DNA of 64,000 nt from Acidovorax sp. 106 (GCF_003663825.1 NZ_RCCC01000001.1:1124501-1188500), one strand, 5' to 3'. Numbered from the stretch's first letter, positions 34,838-45,297 are shown. The notes: generated by a model from the letters alone, not told the origin. Program-made: numbers and translations.

Positions 34838-36913
34838 ATGTCTGCCGGTCTCAACCTCGCCCAGCTTCAGGCTGTCCACTACACCGATGGGGCCTGCCTG
34901 GTGCTGGCCGGCGCAGGCTCGGGCAAGACGCGGGTGATCACCATGAAGATCGCCCACATGATCGAAAAAGGCATGGACCCCAAGCGCATTGCGGCCATCA
35001 CCTTCACGAACAAGGCGGCTTCTGAAATGCGCGAACGTGCGCAGCACCTGATTGGCCGCCGCGCCAAGGACGTGCTGGTGTGCACCTTCCACGCCCTGGG
35101 GGTGCGCATGGTGCGCGAAGACGGCCATGTGCTGGGCCTCAAGCCCCAGTTCAGCATCCTGGATGCCGACGATGTGACGGGCATCCTCAAAGACGCCTCG
35201 GGCGGCACCACCGATATGGCCACGGCGCGCCAGTGGCAGTGGGTCATCAGCAAGTGGAAGAACATGGGCCTGACCTCCGAGGAGGCGCTAGCGCAGGCGG
35301 CGGACGACAACGAGCGCATCATCGCCACGCTGATGGCGCGCTACGAGGAGCGCCTGACGGCCTACCAGAGCGTGGACTTTGACGACCTGATCGGCATGCC
35401 ACTGCGCCTGCTGAGGGACTTTCCGGAAGTGCGCGCCAAGTGGCAGGCTGCGCTGGGCCATGTGCTGGTGGATGAATACCAGGACACCAACGCCACGCAG
35501 TACGAGCTGCTCAAGCTGCTGGTGGGCAAGGAAGGCCACTTCACGGCCGTGGGCGATGATGACCAGTCCATTTACGGCTGGCGCGGTGCCACGCTGGACA
35601 ACCTCAAGAAGCTGCCGGTCGATTACCCGCACCTCAAGGTCATCAAGCTGGAGCAGAACTACCGCTCCACCAGCGCCATCCTGCGCGCAGCCAACAACGT
35701 GATCGGCCCCAACCCCAAGCTGTATCCAAAGACGCTGTTCAGCGAGCTGGGCGAGGGCGAGCCGGTGCGCGTGGTGGACGCCGACAACGAGGAGCACGAA
35801 GCCGACCGCGCCGTGGCGCGCATCCTGAGCCTGCGGGCCTCGCTCAACCCCATTCCGGAGTGGAAGAGCTTTGCCATCCTGTACCGCGCCAACCACCAGG
35901 CCAAGCCGTTTGAGAAGGCGCTGCGCAAGGCCAACGTGCCCTACAAGGTGTCGGGCGGCACCAGCTTTTTTGACCGGGCCGAAATCAAGGACCTGTGCGC
36001 CTGGTTTCGCCTGTGGATCAACAACGACGACGACCCGGCGTTTTTGCGCGCCATCACCACGCCCAAGCGCGGCATTGGCCACACCACGCTGGCGTCCCTG
36101 GGCGCGTTTGCCACGCAGCACAAGCAGAGCATGTTTGGCGCACTGTTCAACGGCATGCTGCCTGCAGCGGTGCCCAAGCGCGCCATGGACGGCCTGCACG
36201 AGTTTGGCCGCTACATCAACTACCTGGAATACAGCGCGCGCCGCACGCACGGCGCCGAGGATGCCCGCACCTTCTTGAACGACTGGCTCAAGGAAATCGG
36301 CTACGAGCAGCACCTGTACGACAACGAAGACAGCGAGAAGGTGGCCGCCGCCCGCTGGAGCAACGTGATGGAGTTCTGCGACTGGATGGCCCAGCGCGCG
36401 GGCGGGCAGATCGACGATACGGCGGGCGCCGTGGTGGCCAAGGAGACCAAGAGCCTGCTGGAGGTGTCGCAGACCATTGCGCTCTTGTCCACCATCAGCG
36501 AGCGCGAGAAGGACCAGGACATGGTCACGCTGTCGACCCTGCACGCCAGCAAGGGGCTGGAGTGGCCCCATGTGGTGCTGGTGGGCGTGACCGAGGGCAT
36601 GCTGCCCTTCAAGCTCGACGACGACGAAGGCCGCCAGCAGAAGGTGAGCGACGACACCCTGCAGCGCCTGCAGGAAGAGCGCCGCCTGATGTACGTGGGC
36701 ATCACCCGCGCCCAGCGCACGCTGGCCGTGAGCTGGACCAAGCGCCGCAAAAAGGGCCGCGAAATGGTGGCCGCGCAGCCCAGCCGCTTCATCGCCGAGA
36801 TGGGCCTGGACAAGACCACCGTGCGCGAAGACCCCCGCGAAAAGCTCAAAGCCCTGCGCGCCGAGTTCGCCGCCAAGAAGGCGCTGACGGACAGCGCGCC
36901 ACCCAGCGCCTGA
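34838..36913 (+). CDS. rep: ATP-dependent DNA helicase Rep
   Basis: 691 residues, superfamily 1A. The Q-motif region LNLAQLQAVHYTDG is followed by Walker A LAGAGSGKTRV, motif Ia ITFTNKAASEMRER, Walker B VDEYQDTNATQYELLKLLVG, motif III VGDDDQSIYGWRGA, motif IV LEQNYRSTSAILRAANNVI, motif V LSTLHASKGLEWP and motif VI EERRLMYVGITRAQRTL. Length and the ISGGTSFF-like VSGGTSFFDRAEIKDL segment favour Rep over UvrD. Rep removes proteins ahead of replication forks and aids restart with PriA, also encoded in this window. Confidence 0.93.
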   Translation: MSAGLNLAQLQAVHYTDGACLVLAGAGSGKTRVITMKIAHMIEKGMDPKRIAAITFTNKAASEMRERAQHLIGRRAKDVLVCTFHALGVRMVREDGHVLGLKPQFSILDADDVTGILKDASGGTTDMATARQWQWVISKWKNMGLTSEEALAQAADDNERIIATLMARYEERLTAYQSVDFDDLIGMPLRLLRDFPEVRAKWQAALGHVLVDEYQDTNATQYELLKLLVGKEGHFTAVGDDDQSIYGWRGATLDNLKKLPVDYPHLKVIKLEQNYRSTSAILRAANNVIGPNPKLYPKTLFSELGEGEPVRVVDADNEEHEADRAVARILSLRASLNPIPEWKSFAILYRANHQAKPFEKALRKANVPYKVSGGTSFFDRAEIKDLCAWFRLWINNDDDPAFLRAITTPKRGIGHTTLASLGAFATQHKQSMFGALFNGMLPAAVPKRAMDGLHEFGRYINYLEYSARRTHGAEDARTFLNDWLKEIGYEQHLYDNEDSEKVAAARWSNVMEFCDWMAQRAGGQIDDTAGAVVAKETKSLLEVSQTIALLSTISEREKDQDMVTLSTLHASKGLEWPHVVLVGVTEGMLPFKLDDDEGRQQKVSDDTLQRLQEERRLMYVGITRAQRTLAVSWTKRRKKGREMVAAQPSRFIAEMGLDKTTVREDPREKLKALRAEFAAKKALTDSAPPSA

Positions 36914-36942
36914 CCGGCTTCGCGCCCCTGAGAGTTCGCCCC

Positions 36943-37443
36943 ATGAAACGTTCCGCCCGCTGCGCACCCGATCGCTTGTTGACAACGGTTGCTTTGATTT
37001 TGATAGCTATCAGCGCTTGTCCTACAAGCGCTACCGGCCAAAACGCCCCACAATCCGGCGCAGCCTGCACGGCGGCGGTGGTCATGACCCACCAGCACCT
37101 GCAAGGCCGCTGGAACGCTGAGCTTCAAGCGACCACGCACGGTGCGACGCCCCAGCCACAGCCCACCCTGGCCGTGCTGCAACTGGGCCCGCACCCCGAG
37201 CTGGCACACAGCGTGCGTGGTACCGTGCAGCGCGACGGCACCACAGCCCAGGTCAGCGGCGACGTCGATGACGGCGACCTGACGCTGGAAGAATCAATCA
37301 ACGGCACCAATATCAGCGCCACCTGGACAGGCCGGGTGGTGGAAGGCAGTTGCGGCAAGGAAATACGCGGAACATGGAACAACGCCCAAACACCCAACAC
37401 CCAGCAGCCCTTCGTCCTGCGCAAGCAGGCGGGCTGGCAGTAA
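36943..37443 (+). CDS. secreted or lipid-anchored protein, function unknown
   Basis: 166 residues. The signal region TTVALILIAISACPTSATGQ ends in a possible lipobox ISAC (Cys26). The mature part is beta-rich: HQHLQGRWNAELQATTHG, HSVRGTVQRDGTTAQVSGDV, DDGDLTLEESINGTNISATW and EIRGTWNNAQTPNTQQPFVL, a pattern like a small lipocalin-type or antiparallel barrel. Part of the signal peptide is encoded by a dispersed palindrome (36998-37044). The gene overlaps pldA by 70 bp in another frame and lies 29 bp after rep. No function is known to me. Confidence 0.7.
   Translation: MKRSARCAPDRLLTTVALILIAISACPTSATGQNAPQSGAACTAAVVMTHQHLQGRWNAELQATTHGATPQPQPTLAVLQLGPHPELAHSVRGTVQRDGTTAQVSGDVDDGDLTLEESINGTNISATWTGRVVEGSCGKEIRGTWNNAQTPNTQQPFVLRKQAGWQ
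36998..37044. repeat. family 1 AGCGCT palindrome within a signal peptide
   Basis: TTTTGATAGCTATCAGCGCT then TGTCCTACAAGCGCTACCGG. It is translated as LIAISACPTSATGQ, so it supplies the end of the hydrophobic core and the lipobox-like ISAC of the small secreted protein. Confidence 0.65.
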
Positions 37444-38654
37444 CCCCCGCCCACTCGGGCCGCCGCAGCACTTGGCCTGCAGCCTTGGCCCTGCTGCTGG
37501 CCCCTGCTGCCGCCATGGCGCAGACTGCGCCCACCGCCCCCACATCCGCCAACGAGGCCGCCTGGCGCCGCTGCACGGCCTTGTCGGGCGACAGCACGGC
37601 CCGCCTGGCCTGCTTTGACGCCTGGGCCGGGCAGCAAGCCTGGCAAGCCCCAGCGGCCTCGGCGTCAGCATCAGCTTCTGCCGCTGGCACGCCGTCCAGC
37701 ACCAAACCCGTGGCCGATGCCAACGCCCCCACCACCCCGGTGGACACCACTTTGCCCGCCACCCGCATCATCGAAGTGGCCCGCACCGAAGGCTGCCGCG
37801 ACCCACAGTACAGCGACCTCTCCCGCTTTTGGGAGCTGGAGTCGGGCAGCGATTGCGGCACCTTCAGCTTCCGGGGGTATCGCCCCATCACCGTGTCGGT
37901 GGTGGCGTCTGACTCGGTCAACCGGCAGCCCACATCGCCCTCGCCGGGCCACTCGGCCACCGAAAGCACACCCTACCGCACCACCGAAAACCGCATCCAG
38001 CTGTCGGTGCGCACCAAAGTGGCCCAGGGGCTACTCACGCAAGGGCACCCTACGCTCAAGGATTCGGTGTGGTTTGGCTACTCGCAGCAGTCGTACTGGC
38101 AACTGTTCACGCCGCAAATCTCGCGCCCCTTCCGCGCCACCGACCACGAACCCGAGGTGATGTACGTCTACCCCACCACGGCCCAGTTGCCCTTTGGCTG
38201 GCGCTGGCGCTACAGCGGCGTGGGCTTGGTGCACCAGTCCAACGGCCAGAGCGAGCCCCTGTCGCGCAGCTGGAACCGCGTGTACATGATGACGGGCATG
38301 GAGCTGGACAACCGCTGGAGCGTGAACGCCAAGCTGTGGAAGCGCCTGTCTGAAAGCGCGGACAGCGACGACAACCCCGGCATCAGCGACTACGTCGGCC
38401 GGGGCCAGCTGTCCGTGTTCTGGAACGCCAACAAAGACAACACCCTGGGCGCCACGCTGCGCAGCTCGCTTTCCAGCAGCGGCCGGGGGTCGGTGCGACT
38501 CGAATGGATGCAAACCCTGGGCAGCGGCCTGTGGGGCAGCAAGAGCAACCTGCGCCTGCACACCGCGTTGTTCAGCGGCTATGGCGACAGCATGATCGAC
38601 TACAACCGCAAGCGCACCGTGTTCAGCCTGGGGTTGAGTCTGGTGGATTTCTAG
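37374..38654 (+). CDS. pldA: outer-membrane phospholipase A
   Basis: 426 residues from MEQRPNTQHPA. After a signal peptide (about 28-47, WPAALALLLAPAAAMAQ) comes a 100-residue Ala/Ser-rich segment, then the PldA beta-barrel. Catalytic residues are seen in GLVHQSNGQSEPLSRSWNRV (His, Ser and Asn of the OMPLA triad). LGLSLVDF at the C-terminus is a typical barrel end. The enzyme hydrolyses phospholipids in the outer membrane when asymmetry is lost. The gene starts inside the preceding reading frame, suggesting translational coupling. E. coli PldA has 289 residues, so the N-terminal extension with several Cys is extra. Confidence 0.9.
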   Translation: MEQRPNTQHPAALRPAQAGGLAVTPAHSGRRSTWPAALALLLAPAAAMAQTAPTAPTSANEAAWRRCTALSGDSTARLACFDAWAGQQAWQAPAASASASASAAGTPSSTKPVADANAPTTPVDTTLPATRIIEVARTEGCRDPQYSDLSRFWELESGSDCGTFSFRGYRPITVSVVASDSVNRQPTSPSPGHSATESTPYRTTENRIQLSVRTKVAQGLLTQGHPTLKDSVWFGYSQQSYWQLFTPQISRPFRATDHEPEVMYVYPTTAQLPFGWRWRYSGVGLVHQSNGQSEPLSRSWNRVYMMTGMELDNRWSVNAKLWKRLSESADSDDNPGISDYVGRGQLSVFWNANKDNTLGATLRSSLSSSGRGSVRLEWMQTLGSGLWGSKSNLRLHTALFSGYGDSMIDYNRKRTVFSLGLSLVDF

Positions 38655-38660
38655 CGGTCA

Positions 38661-38790
38661 TCCCCCTGAGCGGCTGCGCCGCTTCCCCCTTCTCTCTCCT
38701 CGCTGCGCGAGTCGGGAAGGGGGACGACGCCCTCGCTGCGGGGCGGCCCTTGCTCGGCGTCCCGCGCTGGGGCAGCGCCCATTTCGTGCG
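38661..38790. repeat. family 2 intergenic repeat
   Basis: It begins CCCCCTGAGCGGCTGCGCCG, has inverted arms CTTCCCCCTTC...GGGAAGGGGGA, then 30 bp (38729-38758) identical to 11776-11805. It lies after pldA and may end its transcript. The remaining 38791-39048 shows no gene or further repeat. Confidence 0.65.
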
Positions 38791-39048
38791 CCGCGCCCCC
38801 TTGCGAACTGCTCAGGGCTCAGTGCAAAGACCACCGGTGAACGCAGCCCTAACACCCACTCACAACTCGTTACGACATCTTCCTCAAGTTTCACAGAATG
38901 GTGCCGACGGGCCGCCACAATGGCACGCGCACAGCAACAGGCGTAGCCCTCTGTGAAAAGCGCTCGATAAGAGCCCCTTTCCCATCGTTTAACCAGCCAT
39001 TGCCTGCTCCGTGCGCCCTCGACAATGCCGATCAAGAGGAACACACCC

Positions 39049-39435
39049 ATGGACATGCAATACCAGCTCAAAGCAGGCAGCTACTACCTGTACGACATGC
39101 GTGAAACGCCCAGCGCCGTGACGGGTGAGCGCAGGTTCAAGCTCAAGACGGACACCGTCGCCATTGCCTTTGATGCCCACACGGGCCAGGTGCACCAGCA
39201 CGGCAGCCCCACACGCATCCAGTCCTGGGCCAACAACACCCGCCGCCGCCTGCGTGCAGCCGGTGCGCAGCAAGAGGCCAACGACATCGTCGTGGTGTCC
39301 GGCCCCCTGCCGGTGGACGAACTCAACAAGTGCCTGTGGGTCAACGGCTACGTGCGCCGCATGTTCTCGCGCCTGGCCACCCTGCCCCACGGCAAACTGC
39401 AGCGCCCTACCGAGCCGTTTCGCAAGGCCGCCTGA
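39049..39435 (+). CDS. small protein of unknown function
   Basis: 128 residues from MDMQYQLKAGSYYLYDMRET; AAGAGGA lies eight bases before the ATG. It is basic and largely soluble, with VVVSGPLPVDELNKCLWVNG near the end and no signal peptide or membrane span. The clear ribosome-binding site, codon use and terminator behind it indicate a real gene. The family is not recognised. Confidence 0.6.
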   Translation: MDMQYQLKAGSYYLYDMRETPSAVTGERRFKLKTDTVAIAFDAHTGQVHQHGSPTRIQSWANNTRRRLRAAGAQQEANDIVVVSGPLPVDELNKCLWVNGYVRRMFSRLATLPHGKLQRPTEPFRKAA

Positions 39436-39474
39436 GCGGGCCATCAACTACCCCCACAGCCGTAGCGCGGGGCA

Positions 39475-39501
39475 CAAAAAAGGCCGCATCGCGGCCTTTT
39501 T
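39475..39501. terminator. bidirectional intrinsic terminator
   Basis: AAAAAAGGCCGC-ATC-GCGGCCTTTTT: an A-tract, GC stem and T-tract placed between the convergent 128-residue gene and the universal stress gene, suited to both strands. Confidence 0.85.
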
Positions 39502-39537
39502 GCTGGGCGATCACAAAGACCACCGGGCGGGTCAACC

Positions 39538-39999
39538 TCAGTCTTCTGCGTCCGGCAGCTCCACCACCTGTGCGTGCTTGACGATGGTGACCGGCACGGC
39601 ACTGGCCCGCGCCACCTCTTGCGACACCGAGCCCAGCAGCGCGCTGCTCAAGGCCCCATGCCCCTTGGCGCCAATGACCACCATATCGGCCCCATTTTGC
39701 TCGGCCATGTCCACCAGCGTGTGGGCCACATCCCCCACACCAATGTCGGTTTCGTAGGCCACGCCCGCCGCATCCAGCAGCGCGCGCGCTGAGGCCAACA
39801 GGTGTTCACCCGCCTCCACACTCGCTGCCGCGATCAGGTCCGGGTCACGGCTGGTGACCAGCTCGTACAACGTGGCGGGCTCTTGCACATGGGCCAGCAC
39901 CACGCTGGCTTGCAGCCCTTGCTTGAGCAATTGCAGGGTGTGTTGCACCCCGTCCAGCGACAACTCCGAACCGTCCACCGCCACCAGAATCTTGAGCAT
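39538..39999 (-). CDS. universal stress protein (UspA family)
   Basis: 153 residues, a single Usp domain. It starts MLKILVAVDGSELSLDGVQH and has the ATP-binding pattern VVIGAKGHGALSSALLGSVS (G-x2-G-x9-G-S/T) followed by VARASAVPVTIV. Such proteins bind ATP and help survival under stress; the exact role is unknown. Upstream, at 40026-40037, an inverted repeat AGAAC-TT-GTTCT might be a regulatory site. Confidence 0.92.
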   Translation of the reverse strand: MLKILVAVDGSELSLDGVQHTLQLLKQGLQASVVLAHVQEPATLYELVTSRDPDLIAAASVEAGEHLLASARALLDAAGVAYETDIGVGDVAHTLVDMAEQNGADMVVIGAKGHGALSSALLGSVSQEVARASAVPVTIVKHAQVVELPDAED

Positions 40000-40049
40000 G
40001 CTGTTCTCCTTGTGCGTTGCTGAAAAGAACTTGTTCTAGGACAGTGTAG

Positions 40050-41315
<1,266 letters not shown>

Positions 41316-41325
41316 CCCCCTCTTG

Positions 41326-41393
41326 GCGCTGCCTTTGCGGCAGCGCAATCGACCAGAGCCGGTAGGGCCGATCTCATCAGATCGCCCACCGGC
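41326..41393. terminator. two stem-loops between convergent tgt and MFS genes
   Basis: GCGCTGCC-loop-GGCAGCGC at 41326-41346, then a longer imperfect stem (GCCGGT, GGG and CGATCT pairing with AGATCG, CCC and ACCGGC) at 41358-41393, followed by CTTTGTGC. Confidence 0.6.
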
Positions 41394-41402
41394 TTTGTGC
41401 TT

Positions 41403-42761
41403 TCAGCGGCCTGCGTCGGCCAGATCAATCTGGCTGGTTTCGCGGCTGGTCCACAGCGCAGCCAGCGTGAACAAGCCATTGGCCGCCAGGTACAAGCCCA
41501 CGCCGCCCAGGCCATAGGCTTTGTTCAGGTCAATCGCAATCAAGGTGGGCAACGAGGCCCCCACGATGGACGACAGGTTGTAGGCCATGGACGCGCCCGA
41601 GTAACGCACCTCGGTGGGGAACAGCTCGGGCAACAACGCAGCCATGGGGCCAAAGGTGCAGCCCATCAGCGCCATGCCGATCACGATGAACAGCAGCACC
41701 GAGCCTGGCGTGCCATGGGTGAGCAAGGCGGGCATCAGGGCACCAAACGCCATGATGCCCACGGTGACGACCATCATCCAGCGGCGGCGGCCCCAGCGGT
41801 CGGCCTGGTGCCCGGCCACCATGCAGAAAATGCCAAACACGATGGCCCCAATCAACAGGATGCCGGTGAACGTGTTGGCCGGGATACCCAGCCCTGTGGG
41901 GTGGCCTGCGGCCGAGACGCCCGCCGGGCTCTTGGAATACACCTGCACAAACGCCGTCATCAGGTAGAACAGCACATAGGTGGTCGTCATGATCAGTGCG
42001 CCCTGCAGCACCTTGCCGCCATGCTGCGTGAACACCGCACTGACAGGCGCGGCCAGCTTGCGCCCGCTCTTCTCCACATCCTGGAAGACCAGGCTTTCAT
42101 GCAGCGTCAGGCGCACATACAAGCCCACCGCCACCAGCACGATGGACAGCACGAACGGAATGCGCCAGCCCCAGGCGATCATGGCGTCAGGGCCAATGAG
42201 AGCCGTGATGATGAAGAACACGCCATTGGCCGCAAACAACCCAATGGGAGCCCCCAGCTGCGGAAAGCTGCCAAACCAGCCCCGCTTGCCCGCGGGCGCA
42301 TTCTCGGTGGCCACCAGCGCGGCACCGCCCCACTCGCCTCCTAAGCCAATGCCCTGGCCGATGCGGAACACACACAGTAGCAGCGGCGCGGCCAGGCCGA
42401 TCTGCTCGTAGCTGGGCAGCAGACCAATCGCCACCGTGGACAGCCCCATGGTCAACAGCGAAGCCACCAGCGTCTGCTTGCGGCCAATGCGGTCGCCAAA
42501 ATGCCCAAACAGCGCCGAACCAATGGGCCGCGCCAAAAACGCCAGCGCCAGGGTGGACAACGACAGCAGCGTGGCCACCGCCGGGTCGCCCTTGGGGAAA
42601 AACTGCGAGTTGAACACCAGCACCGCCGCAGCGGCGTAGATGTAGTAGTCGTAGAACTCGATGGCCGTGCCGATCAACGAGGCAACGGCCACCTTTTGGG
42701 GTGAGTTGCGGGGGGGGGTGTGCGGCGCATCAGCTGCGCTGGCGGGGGAAGCAGACATCAA
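41403..42761 (-). CDS. MFS transporter, metabolite:H+ symporter (MHS) type
   Basis: 452 residues, 12 spans. VAVASLIGTAIEFYDYYIYA (span 1), GSALFGHFGDRIGRKQTLVA (MFS loop motif), FRIGQGIGLGGEWGGAALVA and FPTEVRYSGASMAYNLSSIV are marks of the MHS group (ProP, ShiA, KgtP). Substrates in this group include proline/betaine, shikimate, citrate and alpha-ketoglutarate; which applies here is open. Single gene, facing tgt. Confidence 0.9.
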   Translation of the reverse strand: MMSASPASAADAPHTPPRNSPQKVAVASLIGTAIEFYDYYIYAAAAVLVFNSQFFPKGDPAVATLLSLSTLALAFLARPIGSALFGHFGDRIGRKQTLVASLLTMGLSTVAIGLLPSYEQIGLAAPLLLCVFRIGQGIGLGGEWGGAALVATENAPAGKRGWFGSFPQLGAPIGLFAANGVFFIITALIGPDAMIAWGWRIPFVLSIVLVAVGLYVRLTLHESLVFQDVEKSGRKLAAPVSAVFTQHGGKVLQGALIMTTTYVLFYLMTAFVQVYSKSPAGVSAAGHPTGLGIPANTFTGILLIGAIVFGIFCMVAGHQADRWGRRRWMMVVTVGIMAFGALMPALLTHGTPGSVLLFIVIGMALMGCTFGPMAALLPELFPTEVRYSGASMAYNLSSIVGASLPTLIAIDLNKAYGLGGVGLYLAANGLFTLAALWTSRETSQIDLADAGR

Positions 42762-43027
42762 AACCTTTCGCAGCAGAAGGCGGGCAACCGCCCGGACTCC
42801 CGCCTAGGGAAAACCCTCGATTTTAAAAACCAGCGCCCACGCACCTAGGAAGAGGCCCACCCTCCAGCATCTCCATACAAGATGTCACACTTCGCATCGA
42901 ACGATGGCAAAACACAGTCTGCCGACAGGCCATCCTGGGCGTGCAAGCCCGCGGCGCCCACAGGCTGCGCACAATGGGCGCAACGGGGCATCCTCCCCAA
43001 ACACGCAGACACAAGGAAATTCCCACC

Positions 43028-43933
43028 ATGCAGGTCTTGATCACAGGCGGCACCGGGTTCATCGGCCAGGCCCTGGTGCAACGGTTGATTGCAGCGGGCC
43101 ACGCCGTCACCGTCTGCAGCCGCAACCCCACGCAGGCCGCCCGCCAGCTGGGCGCAGGCGTGCGGTGCGTGTCCACGCTCAATGCCATTGCTGCCACAGA
43201 CCGCATTGACGCCATCGTCAACCTGGCCGGGGCCCGCGTGGTGGGCCCACCCTGGACGGCCGCACGGCGCCAGGTGCTGCTGAACAGCCGTATCGGCACC
43301 ACCCAAGCCCTGCTTCAGTGGCTGCAGCAGACAGGGCAACGCCCATCGGTGTGGGTGCAGGCCTCGGCCATCGGTTTTTACGGCGTGCGCCCACCCGAGG
43401 AGATCCTCACCGAGACCAGCACGCCTGGCCAGGGCTTCATGTCAGAGCTGTGCGTGCGCTGGGAGCAAGCCGCCGCGCAGGCCACCGCCCAGGGCATCCG
43501 GCAAGTGGTGCTGCGCCTGGGCGTGGTGCTGGGGCCTGGCGGCGCGCTGCCGCCGCTGCTGCTACCCATCCGGCTGGGGCTGGGCGGGCGCATGGGCTCA
43601 GGCCAGCAGGTGATGAGTTGGATCCACCGCGACGATGTCCTGACGCTCATCACCACCGCCCTGCAAAGCCCGCAGAACAGCCCACCGATGCAGGGCATCT
43701 ACAACGCCACCGCCCCCGAGCCCGTGCCCCAGGCCACCTTCGCCGCCACCGCAGGCCAATTGCTGCACCGCCCCGTGTGGCTGCCCGTGCCCGCAGCTCC
43801 GCTGCGCTGGGCGATGGGCGAAATGGCACAACTGTTTGTGGATGGGCAAAACGTGCTGCCAGCCCGGCTGCAGCGTGAGGGGTTCACTTTTGCCCACCCC
43901 ACCCTTCGGCAAGCCTTGCGCAGCCTGGTCTAG
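43028..43933 (+). CDS. TIGR01777-family NAD(P)-binding epimerase-like protein
   Basis: 301 residues. An N-terminal Rossmann motif VLITGGTGFIGQALVQRLIA is followed by IVNLAGARVVGPPWTAARRQ, VQASAIGFYGVRPPEEILTE, RLGVVLGPGGALPPLLLPIR and SWIHRDDVLTLI. This is the YfcH-type extended short-chain dehydrogenase group, whose substrate is not established. AAGGAAA precedes the ATG at 43028 at a normal distance. Confidence 0.9.
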   Translation: MQVLITGGTGFIGQALVQRLIAAGHAVTVCSRNPTQAARQLGAGVRCVSTLNAIAATDRIDAIVNLAGARVVGPPWTAARRQVLLNSRIGTTQALLQWLQQTGQRPSVWVQASAIGFYGVRPPEEILTETSTPGQGFMSELCVRWEQAAAQATAQGIRQVVLRLGVVLGPGGALPPLLLPIRLGLGGRMGSGQQVMSWIHRDDVLTLITTALQSPQNSPPMQGIYNATAPEPVPQATFAATAGQLLHRPVWLPVPAAPLRWAMGEMAQLFVDGQNVLPARLQREGFTFAHPTLRQALRSLV

Positions 43934-44100
43934 GCACCCACCGCAGCGCGGCGCTTCACCAAGAGGATTGACGAGCCATCCGACATCCCCTCCTATACTC
44001 CCGCACCAGTGAAGGCGGTTGCGCCGGGAGTGCCCAACACCCAGCCGCAGACCTGCACGCCATGCCTGCATGGTGACAACAACGACTGGAGACCTGACTC

Positions 44101-45108
44101 ATGCAATTCTTGAATGCTGCGGTGTGCGTGCTCGCCGCTTTTTCCGCATCCTTCGCCCTGCCCGCGTTGGCGCAAGAGACCTGGCCAACCAAACCGTTGC
44201 GACTGATCATCCCCTTCCCGGCAGGGGGCAGCAGCGACCAATTGGGGCGGTTGATGGCCAAGGAACTGGGGCAAAAGCTGGGGCAGCCGGTGCAGGTCGA
44301 AAACACCGACAGCAAAGGCACCAAGGCAGCGGCCGGGGCTGCGCCCGATGGCTACACACTCGTGCTTTCCGGCGTGGGCACCAACGCCATCAGCCACGCG
44401 CTGAACCCCAACCTCGACTACGACTCGCTCAAGGACTTCGTGCACATCTCGCAGCTGTCCGAAGGCCCCAACGTGCTGGCTGTGGCCACCGCATCGCCGC
44501 TGAAGTCGCTGCAAGACCTGGTCGAAACGGGCAAGGCCAACCCGGGCAAACTGACCTATGCGCAGGTGCATGCCTCTTCGGGGCATTTGTCGATGGAGCT
44601 GCTCAAGCAAACCGTGAGCACCTGCGTGAGCGGCTCTACCGGCACCCGCAACTGCACAACGCTGGGGCTGACGGGCGTGCCCTACACAGGCGCCAAACCT
44701 GCCCTGGAGGCACTGGCAGACAACAAGGTCAGCATGTTGATCACCAACCTGGACGCCGTGGCGCCCCTGGTGCGCAGCGGCAAACTGCGCGCCCTGGCGG
44801 TGACCAGCCTGTTCCGCAACCCCCAACTGCCCGATGTGCCCAGCATTTCCGAAGCAGGCTACCCCGGCTTCAAGGCCGTGTCCTGGGTCGGCATCTCGGC
44901 CCCCAAGGGCACGCCACCCGCCGTCGTGGCCCGGCTTGAAAAGGAAATGGAAAACGCCTTCAAGGCCACCGAGGCCCGCAAGCAACTCGAAGCGCAAGGG
45001 CTTGTCGTGGTCGTGTCCCGGTCTGTCGATTACACCGACTTCATCCGCAAGGAAATCGAACGCTGGCGCCGGGTGGTGAAGGTCGCCGGCATTCAATCGC
45101 CCGCCTGA
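44101..45108 (+). CDS. Bug-family substrate-binding protein with internal Cys loop
   Basis: 335 residues. A signal peptide (AAVCVLAAFSASFALPALAQ) is followed by LRLIIPFPAGGSSDQLGRLM, the first ligand loop. The second reads QVENTDSKGTKAAAGAAPDG, less Gly-rich than usual. Near residues 172-195 an insert, STCVSGSTGTRNCTTLGLTG, brings two Cys that could form a disulfide in the periplasm. It is then standard (VPYTGAKPALEALADNKVSM). An orphan binding protein without TctA/B. Confidence 0.88.
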   Translation: MQFLNAAVCVLAAFSASFALPALAQETWPTKPLRLIIPFPAGGSSDQLGRLMAKELGQKLGQPVQVENTDSKGTKAAAGAAPDGYTLVLSGVGTNAISHALNPNLDYDSLKDFVHISQLSEGPNVLAVATASPLKSLQDLVETGKANPGKLTYAQVHASSGHLSMELLKQTVSTCVSGSTGTRNCTTLGLTGVPYTGAKPALEALADNKVSMLITNLDAVAPLVRSGKLRALAVTSLFRNPQLPDVPSISEAGYPGFKAVSWVGISAPKGTPPAVVARLEKEMENAFKATEARKQLEAQGLVVVVSRSVDYTDFIRKEIERWRRVVKVAGIQSPA

Positions 45109-45262
45109 CGCGGCGGCGCCTCTGAAGAACCTGTGCTGAAGATAGGCCAGCGCCACGGCGGGAGAAAACACCTGCTTGAGAAGCGCCGGCCTGGCTTCAT
45201 CTGGTGGCATACGGCGGCTGCCACCCCGGTACTACCCACCGACACAAGCGCCGGCTCAATCA

Positions 45263-45297
45263 CCGGTGCAGCCGGTGCAGCCGGTGCAGCCGGTGCA
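45263..45297. repeat. 9-bp tandem repeat, four units
   Basis: CCGGTGCAG repeated nearly four times (ACCGGTGCAGCCGGTGCAGC and on). It lies 60 bp before the start at 45356. Unit number could vary by slippage. Confidence 0.6.

Noticed and set aside
35288..36985. Antisense frame over rep
   Set aside because: No motifs; the plus strand is an unmistakable helicase.
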